Part shown: in pieces, positions 37,025 through 43,725 of the stretch | Numbering within the stretch: the stretch's first letter is position 1 | Layout: every line of letters begins with the position of its first letter | From: Haloferacaceae archaeon B1-Br10_E2g22 | Lineage (GTDB): Archaea; Halobacteriota; Halobacteria; Halobacteriales; Haloferacaceae | Length of the DNA: 43,725 nt | NCBI GenBank assembly: GCA_001563795.1 | Contig: LKML01000007.1 | Location: forward strand, 1-43,725 | Reading direction: 5' to 3' | The notes under the pieces: generated by a model | Databases searched by the model: none | The model's input: only the letters and a program-made list of their open reading frames with translations | What the model was told of the DNA's origin: nothing | Made by a program: the position numbers and the translations under genes

Positions 37025-37561
37025 TCACCGCGAAAGCAAATAGTGAGCGAGACCCATCCCAGCCAGCATGATCGCTGGTGGGGCGATAGCCGCAGGCTGT
37101 GGCAGTGCGTACAGTACCGAAACGAGAGGCCCAGAGATGCCGCTGGCCGGAGGCCGCTCGATGGTCTCGCCGTCGAGTTCGAAGCTTTCGGGCATCGAGA
37201 TGATTGCAGCCACATAGAGTGATACCAGAAACGCCACCCCGGTGAGTGCGATGATCGTATCGTAGCGTGGATGATAGCCCAGGCCTTTGCGGTGCTTTCG
37301 AGCGACAAGCAGAACCGGTGCGATCAGTGGGCCAGCCGCAAACAACCCAACGACCACAATGAACGTCCGTGAAAGCGTCAGCGAGCCACCGGGCGAGCCA
37401 GCGGTCTCGGCGATCCACACAATGAGGCTGAACGTAAACAGGATGCCGACGAACGCTGCGGCGAGCGTGCCGAACACTACGTACAGTTTGAACAGCAGCG
37501 AATCGCCTTCTCGAAAGGCGTAGGGAAACGCCCCAAACACCCCACGGTAGCCGTCTGCCAT
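37025..37561 (-). CDS. Haloarchaeal multi-pass membrane protein of unknown function
   Basis: 178 aa, about four hydrophobic segments. Confidence 0.6.
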   Translation of the reverse strand: MADGYRGVFGAFPYAFREGDSLLFKLYVVFGTLAAAFVGILFTFSLIVWIAETAGSPGGSLTLSRTFIVVVGLFAAGPLIAPVLLVARKHRKGLGYHPRYDTIIALTGVAFLVSLYVAAIISMPESFELDGETIERPPASGISGPLVSVLYALPQPAAIAPPAIMLAGMGLAHYLLSR

Positions 37562-37727
37562 TGGTGGGCCTACGTCGTCGACTGAATTAACGCCATTGGA
37601 ACGGACTCGCCAGCAGTGGCGGTTTCAGATGTGCCTCGAGAAGGCCGTCCACCACGCCGTCTCAGGGGATCCACTGTCACGGACTCGACGAAAGCGCGTT
37701 TTTACAGGTATTTCAAGGCGGATGCCA

Positions 37728-37847
37728 CGGGGTCGTCCGGAAATCTTTGATTTCCGTGATGTGGCCAGAAATCAGAGATTTCTGGCTGCCTGCCAGACTG
37801 CGTCTGGCAATGACGAGACGCAAAGCGTCTCGAACCACTTGACCCCG
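37728..37847. repeat. Four-hairpin element bounded by CGGGGTC/GACCCCG
   Basis: Triloop hairpins at 37738-37756, 37765-37785, 37791-37809 and 37814-37832 inside a 7-bp outer stem (37728-37734 with 37841-37847). Confidence 0.8.
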
Positions 37848-37897
37848 AGGTTGTTGACGTCATCTACAAGCCACTCTCCCCACACACCCCTTATGTG

Positions 37898-37918
37898 GGT
37901 TGGTCACATACACCAACC
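37898..37918. promoter_or_regulatory. Palindrome just upstream of the acetamidase start
   Basis: GGTTGGT-cacatac-ACCAACC perfect 7-bp inverted repeat ending 2 nt before ATG 37921. Confidence 0.5.
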
Positions 37919-37920
37919 TG

Positions 37921-39225
37921 ATGTCTCAACAGATTCAACAGGAACTCGAGGTCGATCAGTTTACCCGTGGATTAGTCGGCCCCGACCAGGAGTGGGCGGG
38001 CACCGTCGCCGACGGCGGTACGGTTCGAACCCATACGCCTGCTGGCTGCTGGGGGCCGATGATCACTCCTTCGTTTCGTGGCGGCCATGAGGTCACTCGA
38101 CCGATCCGTGTCGAAAACGCCGAAGTCGGTGATGCGCTCGTCGTCAAAATCAAAGACGTACAGGTGACAAGCATTGCCACCAGCACCGGCAGTATGGCCG
38201 AACGAAGCGAAGCCTTCGGCGACGATCCGTTCATCGACCACCAGTGTCCAGAGTGTGGCACCGAATGGCCCAAGACGGTCGTCGAGGGAACTGGCGAAGA
38301 CGCAATTCGATGCGCCGAATGTGGAGCCAACGCCTCTTCGTTCGGGTTTGAGTACGGGTATACGGTTGTTTTCGACGAGGATCGAACCGTTGGGCTGACT
38401 GTCGGCGCTGAGGGAGCCGACCAACTGGCCGAAAACGCCGACGAGAACATGGCACTGCCCGAAAACTCCCGGCAGCATCCGATCTTGCTGTACAAGCCGG
38501 ATGAGATTCCTGGCACACTCGGGCATCTCGCACCGTTTATCGGCAACATCGGCACTACCCCAGCAGTCGAACTGCCGGATTCACACAACGCCGGTGATTT
38601 CGGTCAGTTCCTTATTGGAGCCGAACATGCGTGGGGAATCACAGATGAAAGCGAACTCGAGGCACGTACTGACGGCCATCTCGACTCCAACGACGTCCGA
38701 CCAGGCGCGACGCTCATCTGTCCGGTTCGAGTCGACGGCGGTGGGCTCTATGTTGGTGACCTCCACGCCAACCAGGGCGACGGCGAACTGTCGTTGCACA
38801 CAACAGACGTCAGTGGGACAACCGAACTCGAAGTCGAGGTGATCAAAAACCTCGAGATGGACGGACCGCTGCTTTTGCCGAACGAATCCGACCTCCCAAA
38901 CATCGCGAAACCCTACTCCGAGGACGAACGCGAAGCGGGCGACGCGCTGGCCGGGCAGTACGGGGTTGAGACCGTATCGGATGCACTGCCGCTGCAGATT
39001 ATCGGCTCAGGAGCGACCATTAACGAAGCAACTGACAACGCCTTCGAGCGGGCTGGATCGCTGTTTGAGATGACCGAAGGAGAAGTTCGAGCCCGCTGTA
39101 CGTTCACCGGCGGCGTCGAAATCGCTCGCCTGCCGGGAGTCGTCCAGCTTTCGATGCTCGTCCCGACCGAGATTCTCGAAGACCTCGGGCTCACGTCAGT
39201 CGTCCGCGAACAGTACAATCTGTAA
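37921..39225 (+). CDS. Acetamidase/formamidase family protein with embedded zinc ribbon
   Basis: THTPAGCWGPMITP, PIRVENAEVGDALVVKIKDV, ...DLHANQGDGELS; CPECGTEWP...RCAECGA insertion; start at ATG after the listed TTG-initiated ORF start. Confidence 0.85.
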   Translation: MSQQIQQELEVDQFTRGLVGPDQEWAGTVADGGTVRTHTPAGCWGPMITPSFRGGHEVTRPIRVENAEVGDALVVKIKDVQVTSIATSTGSMAERSEAFGDDPFIDHQCPECGTEWPKTVVEGTGEDAIRCAECGANASSFGFEYGYTVVFDEDRTVGLTVGAEGADQLAENADENMALPENSRQHPILLYKPDEIPGTLGHLAPFIGNIGTTPAVELPDSHNAGDFGQFLIGAEHAWGITDESELEARTDGHLDSNDVRPGATLICPVRVDGGGLYVGDLHANQGDGELSLHTTDVSGTTELEVEVIKNLEMDGPLLLPNESDLPNIAKPYSEDEREAGDALAGQYGVETVSDALPLQIIGSGATINEATDNAFERAGSLFEMTEGEVRARCTFTGGVEIARLPGVVQLSMLVPTEILEDLGLTSVVREQYNL

Positions 39226-39264
39226 GTTCGGTCGCTGTCTTTTTCTTGGGCGGCCGGCCTTTCG

Positions 39265-39531
39265 TTACCCACCCTGTGCGGCCGGAATCAGCGACATTTC
39301 GGTCGTCGGCAGACACTCCGTCTCCGGGTCGGCTCTGTCGCCGTCGACGAGCACACGGACACTTCCCCGGAGCGTTCCGTCTTCGTCGAACAGTTGTGTG
39401 CGGGCTCGAGGATACTGCTCGACAAACTGCTCGAGGACGGCCTGAACTGACTCGCCGTCGTCGGCAGTCGAAATCGAGACTGTTTTGCTGCCAGTGACGC
39501 CCCGAAGCGGTCCGTGGACTGTTAGTTCCAT
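39265..39531 (-). CDS. Ubiquitin-like small archaeal modifier (SAMP/MoaD-like)
   Basis: 88 aa from internal ATG; MELTVHGPLRGVTG...VRVLVDGDRADPETECLPTTEMSLIPAAQGG, ends in diglycine. Confidence 0.75.
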   Translation of the reverse strand: MELTVHGPLRGVTGSKTVSISTADDGESVQAVLEQFVEQYPRARTQLFDEDGTLRGSVRVLVDGDRADPETECLPTTEMSLIPAAQGG

Positions 39532-39662
39532 ATCGACTCGTTGGTGTCGTACTGCATTGGTATTGTGTTCTGTGACAAAACCAATATCCAGTGAGGCTGT
39601 GGTTCGTCGCGTGCCGAAACCCGACGGCAACGATTTTATCATAGCCGACCGCTCGTTGTGGT

Positions 39663-40955
39663 ATGTATCTGGATATTGGCAACGTCCTCGAGACGTCGCC
39701 AGGCATTACCGAAGAGACGCTCGAGCGTCTCGACGAACGCGTCGAGATCGCCCACGAACGAATTGCTGCCGGTATGGAAGCCGAAGAACACGGCTATGCC
39801 GCGCTCTCTCTCCCAGAGACCGTCGATACTGAGGAAATACGGGCTGCTGTCGAGCCGTTTGGCACGCCCGAGGCCGTCCTGACTGTTGGCATCGGCGGTA
39901 GCGCGCTGGGCGCGGCGACGATCTCGGCCGCCCTTTCCGACCAGACAGACGTAGAAGCACACTTTTTGGATAACGTCGATCCCGAAGACACCGCCGCGTT
40001 GCTCGAGTCACTCCCACTCGAAGAGACTGTTGTCAACGTCGTCTCACGGTCGGGAACGACTGCCGAAACGCTGGCGAACTTCCTGGTCGTACGCCAGGCG
40101 ATGGAGGATGCGGGCGTCGATTGGACCGAACAGGCGTTCGTGACAACTGGCGAGGAGGGTAATCTCCGGAATCTGGCCGACAAACACGACCTGCCGTCAC
40201 TCAAGGTACCTGACGGTGTCCCAGGGCGATTTTCGGCGCTTTCTACGGTGGGATTGGCCTGCGGGGCGCTGCAAGGACTCGACATTGAGAGCGTTGTAGC
40301 GGGAGCCGCCAGCGAGAAAGCCAAACTCTCTGGGTCGCTACAGAACTCGCCCGGCTACGCCTACGGTGCGGTTTGCTACAGTCTCGCCGAACGCGGCGCG
40401 CTGACGAACGCGATGATGCCGTATGCCGAATCCCTCGAGTATTTCGCCGAGTGGTTCGCCCAACTGTGGGCCGAAAGCTTAGGTAAGGAAGGACTCGGCC
40501 AGACGCCAGCCCGCGCGCTGGGGGCGACCGACCAACACTCTCAGTTGCAGTTGTATCGCGCTGGCCCCCGCGACAAACTCGTTACGCTCGTTCGACCGCG
40601 CGAGCGTGAAGATATCGACATCCCAGAGACGGACTTAGAGGGACTGTCGTATCTTGGCGGGGCCGGCCTCGGGGAGTTGCTGGACGCAGAGTTCGAGGCC
40701 ACAGAGGCAAGCCTGGCCGTCGAGGGCATCCCCAACATCCGGATTGAACTCGACCGCATAGATGCCCACGGCATCGGCGAACTCCTCTATGGCATGGAGG
40801 CCGCCACCGTGATGTACGGCGAGTTGGCCGGTGTTTCGACGTTCACCCAGCCTGCGGTCGAGTGGGGCAAAAAGGCCGCCCGTGGACTGCTTGGTGGCGG
40901 CGAGTTCGCCGAGGCTGATGCCGTCGCTGACAAACTCGAGTTCACAATCGAATAA
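39663..40955 (+). CDS. pgi: Glucose-6-phosphate isomerase
   Basis: 430 aa; VGIGGSALGAATI, VVSRSGTTAETLANFLV, LGATDQHSQLQLYRAGP. Confidence 0.93.
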   Translation: MYLDIGNVLETSPGITEETLERLDERVEIAHERIAAGMEAEEHGYAALSLPETVDTEEIRAAVEPFGTPEAVLTVGIGGSALGAATISAALSDQTDVEAHFLDNVDPEDTAALLESLPLEETVVNVVSRSGTTAETLANFLVVRQAMEDAGVDWTEQAFVTTGEEGNLRNLADKHDLPSLKVPDGVPGRFSALSTVGLACGALQGLDIESVVAGAASEKAKLSGSLQNSPGYAYGAVCYSLAERGALTNAMMPYAESLEYFAEWFAQLWAESLGKEGLGQTPARALGATDQHSQLQLYRAGPRDKLVTLVRPREREDIDIPETDLEGLSYLGGAGLGELLDAEFEATEASLAVEGIPNIRIELDRIDAHGIGELLYGMEAATVMYGELAGVSTFTQPAVEWGKKAARGLLGGGEFAEADAVADKLEFTIE

Positions 40956-41035
40956 CACACAACCCAGATTATCGTTCTCATGTGCCGCCGACAATCGGTG
41001 TGTCTAACACGGACCGGGCGGTAGTAGTCGTACTG

Positions 41036-41779
41036 ATGGAGCAGTCATCGGAACCGTCACTGGTCGGCCAGCGAATCCAACACGTCGGCGAAGTGATCGT
41101 CATCATCGTCATCGCCTACATCTGTGCCAGTCTTGCGATCAGCCTGCTCGAGCCGCTGGTCGGCAGACTCACCGTAGCCGTCGCCTGGGATAACACGACG
41201 ATGATCGTCCAGACGGTGATCCAGTTTACGGTGATGATGGGTGTGGTCGTCTGTTATGCCTGGCTTCTCGACACAGCTGCGTTGGTTCCGATTCGAGCAC
41301 CTGACCGACGAGCAGTAGGATTCATCGTTGGTGGAACGATTCTTCTTCTCGGCTGTCAGTTCATTATAAACCGGCTGCTCCAGTGGATGGATTTTGCACC
41401 GGGAGCCAATCAGGCTGTGTTGGCCGGCGTTGGCGATCCAACCTACTTTCTGGTAATGATTCCGGTCTCGCTGCTGTTTGTCGGTCCGGCCGAAGAACTA
41501 CTGTTTCGTGGAGCCGTCCAGGGTCGACTTCGGGAGTCGTGGGGCATGTGGCCTGCGATCGTGACCGCAACCGTTCTTTTCGGATTGGCGCATATTCCAG
41601 CCATCACCGGCGGTTTCGGAGCCCAACTTTCCTATGCACTGCTGGTCGGCGTGTTGGGATTGCTGTTGGGCTATCTGTATGAGTACACCCAAAACATTCT
41701 CGTCCCATCGCTGATTCACGGCGCGTACAATGCGACGCTGTTCGGCTTGCTATACATCACTGAAACCGGCCTGATATAA
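41036..41779 (+). CDS. CPBP family intramembrane metalloprotease
   Basis: GPAEELLFRGAVQGRLRESWG, LFGLAHIPA, ILVPSLIHGAYN motifs. Confidence 0.9.
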   Translation: MEQSSEPSLVGQRIQHVGEVIVIIVIAYICASLAISLLEPLVGRLTVAVAWDNTTMIVQTVIQFTVMMGVVVCYAWLLDTAALVPIRAPDRRAVGFIVGGTILLLGCQFIINRLLQWMDFAPGANQAVLAGVGDPTYFLVMIPVSLLFVGPAEELLFRGAVQGRLRESWGMWPAIVTATVLFGLAHIPAITGGFGAQLSYALLVGVLGLLLGYLYEYTQNILVPSLIHGAYNATLFGLLYITETGLI

Positions 41780-41782
41780 GCT

Positions 41783-42241
41783 TCAAGCCGGATTTTTTCG
41801 CGACAGGTCGCTGCCACAGATCGGACAGCGGTCGTGGTGCTCATCAAAGGTTCGGCCGCAGCCGACACACTGGAACTGCCAGTCGCGTTGTTCGGTGATC
41901 CCATCGCGGGCGATCACTTCGACGTCGACGTTGAGCCGTTCGGCGACGTTCTGCATGGCATAATCGTCAGTGACGAGTGTGCCGTCAAGTTCGAACGCAG
42001 CCGCAACAAGCAGCAGGTCAGTCTCCGAAAGCTCTTCGGCGTCGCCGGTTTCGCTGGCTGCGCGGGTGATTCGCTCGACGGTACCCTCAGAGGGAATATG
42101 GATGTGCATTCCCGCGCCCTCTTCGGCATCGAACCGGAAGGCGTGTTCGCCCTCGAGTTCTTCGTGAACTTGGGGAACTGAAGCCGTATCCTCGTCAGTA
42201 TGGTACTCGTGAATAAACGCCGACGTATCGAGAATATGCAT
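41783..42241 (-). CDS. nob1: rRNA maturation endonuclease Nob1 (PIN + zinc ribbon)
   Basis: MHILDTSAFIHEY, LVTDDYAMQNVAERL, QCVGCGRTFDEHHDRCPICGSDL. Confidence 0.92.
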   Translation of the reverse strand: MHILDTSAFIHEYHTDEDTASVPQVHEELEGEHAFRFDAEEGAGMHIHIPSEGTVERITRAASETGDAEELSETDLLLVAAAFELDGTLVTDDYAMQNVAERLNVDVEVIARDGITEQRDWQFQCVGCGRTFDEHHDRCPICGSDLSRKNPA

Positions 42242-42244
42242 TCG

Positions 42245-42490
42245 TTAACGAGAAACGACAATGTAGTCTTTGACGGCCTGGACGCTGTTGATCGGGATCT
42301 CGAGCCGACCTGCTTCGTCGTCATCGAACCCCGAAGAATGCGGCGAAATTCCTTCGTTGGGGACGACAAGCAGGTTCTGAAGCCCACCGGTTTTCATCTC
42401 CATTGTAATGTTGTACAGGTCTCCGAGTTCGGTGCCGTCTGCCCCCATTACTGCTTTGCCAGAGAGGTTTTCGGCAAGTATGTCTACCAT
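42245..42490 (-). CDS. PRC-barrel domain protein
   Basis: MVDILAENLSGKAVMGADGTELGDLYNITMEMKTGGLQNLLV. Confidence 0.88.
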   Translation of the reverse strand: MVDILAENLSGKAVMGADGTELGDLYNITMEMKTGGLQNLLVVPNEGISPHSSGFDDDEAGRLEIPINSVQAVKDYIVVSR

Positions 42491-42611
42491 ACATCCGATA
42501 CTCGGGCCGAATTATATAAACGCCACGGGGAGCGTCTGACGAGCGGCTGTCAGCCTCCTCAGTGACTGTCGCAAAGAACTATACTCTTTGGAAACCTATC
42601 TTCGGCTGTTC

Positions 42612-43725
42612 GTGGCCGTCAATGTACTCACTGTTACGGCAATTATTCTCGCTCTCGGGATCGCAGCCCAAGTCCTCGCCAAGCGGCTTAAAATACCGAG
42701 TGTGCTGTTTCTCATTCTGATCGGTGTCGCACTCGGCCCATCGGTGCTTGGAGTTGTCACACCCGAGACGTTCGGCGGCGGACTGTCGACGGTCGTTGGC
42801 CTCAGCGTGGCGATTATTGTCTTCGATGGAGCCTTTCAACTCCGGCGTGAAAAACTCGAACTCGCCCCGAAGGCAATCACCGGATTGATGACAATCGGAG
42901 CAGCGTTGATGTTTTTCGGCACCGCCTTCGCCGTTCGGTTTTTTCTTGAGACTGACTGGGGTGTCTCCCTTCTGGTCGGCGCGCTGTTGATTGCGACGGG
43001 GCCGACAGTCATCACGCCGATTTTCGAAGTTATCACTGTCCGCGAGCATCTCGAGACAACCTTCGAGGCCGAAGGCATTTTTAATGATGTGACTGCCGCC
43101 ATTCTGGCGATTGTTGTCTTTGAGACGCTGGTCGTCGAGTCGACGCCGACCGCAATCCCGGGTGACTTCCTGTTGCGGCTGGTAATCGGCGTCGGCGTTG
43201 GCGTCACCGTTGCAGTCGGCATTCGAACGCTGCTTACCCGGATGGCGATTCCAGCGGACGACGCCCCGCGTGTCGCCCGCCTCGTTGTGCTTGCGGCCGT
43301 CATACTCGCGTATGGAGCCTCGGAAGCTCTTTTCACCGAAACCGGGGTTGCAGCGGTTGCGGCTGCCGGACTCGTGTTGGGGAACATGGAACTGCCACAC
43401 CGCGAGTCGATCCACGAGTTCAACCGAGATCTGACGCTGATCGTGTTGGCAATCGTCTTTATCTCGCTGGCTGCACTGATCGATTTCGACGCGTTGTTCG
43501 GCCTTGGCCTCGCTGGGCTGGCGGTTGTTGTCATCGTCACACTCGTCATCCGGCCGATTGCGGTCGCGCTGTCGGCCCGCGACCGGCAGTTCACCCGAAA
43601 CGAAAAGCTGTTTTTGAGTTTCGTCGGCCCCCGCGGGATTATCCCCGCCAGCATTGCGACGCTGTTTGCAATCGAACTCCAGGCCGCCGGCCAGTTCGAC
43701 GAAGCCCAGGTGTTGGCCGGCACCG
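42612..43725 (+). CDS. Cation:proton antiporter (CPA1/NhaP-like), 3' end outside window
   Basis: Own translation from GTG 42612: VAVNVLTVTAIILALGIAAQVLAKRLKIPSVLFLILIGVALGPSVLG..., polytopic, open to the window end; not in the supplied ORF list because it lacks a stop. Confidence 0.85.
   Translation, partial: MAVNVLTVTAIILALGIAAQVLAKRLKIPSVLFLILIGVALGPSVLGVVTPETFGGGLSTVVGLSVAIIVFDGAFQLRREKLELAPKAITGLMTIGAALMFFGTAFAVRFFLETDWGVSLLVGALLIATGPTVITPIFEVITVREHLETTFEAEGIFNDVTAAILAIVVFETLVVESTPTAIPGDFLLRLVIGVGVGVTVAVGIRTLLTRMAIPADDAPRVARLVVLAAVILAYGASEALFTETGVAAVAAAGLVLGNMELPHRESIHEFNRDLTLIVLAIVFISLAALIDFDALFGLGLAGLAVVVIVTLVIRPIAVALSARDRQFTRNEKLFLSFVGPRGIIPASIATLFAIELQAAGQFDEAQVLAGT

Noticed and set aside
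37728-37847. CRISPR array
   Set aside because: The repeats are different hairpins rather than one repeated direct repeat with spacers; no cas genes in the window.
42579-43723. Minus-strand ORFs opposite the window end
   Set aside because: Antisense to an unlisted plus-strand antiporter reading frame that begins at GTG 42612 and runs off the window.

Overview
The window is chromosomal DNA from a haloarchaeon. Evidence: very acidic proteomes, archaeal DnaG/Pus10/Nob1/TrmY/SecDF, a type IV pilin-like N-terminus on two proteins, and a PhaRPEC locus. Most of it is core housekeeping sequence with no large mobile island. Main contents: two tandem pilin-like surface protein genes; TatD-like, HIT, Map, Icd; a cis-prenyltransferase pair plus a DUF92 protein; DnaG; a DUF3311/SSS symporter pair; a Tat-exported S1-like serine protease; photolyase; tRNA-Pro(CGG) and trmY; a PHA locus (phaJ / phaRPEC / phaB); an ArsR-type regulator with an ABC exporter; an FAD flavoprotein; pus10-rnhB; secFD; an acetamidase; a SAMP-like protein; pgi; a CPBP protease; nob1; a PRC-barrel protein; and a 3'-truncated cation/proton antiporter. 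The most unusual signals are: (i) two non-coding hairpin clusters (about 21301-21519 and 37728-37847) in opposite orientation, sharing a ~50 bp core with compensatory stem changes; (ii) a tRNA-Pro scar with a 24-nt perfect repeat and a second, order-swapped tRNA fragment; (iii) a three-domain repeat array inserted into one of two pilin-like paralogues; (iv) a catalytically degenerate cis-prenyltransferase paralogue beside an intact one; (v) an ArsR operator palindrome overlapping its own start codon; (vi) a PHA synthase with a C-terminal helix-hairpin-helix-like extension. Everything was read by eye; no database search or folding program was run.
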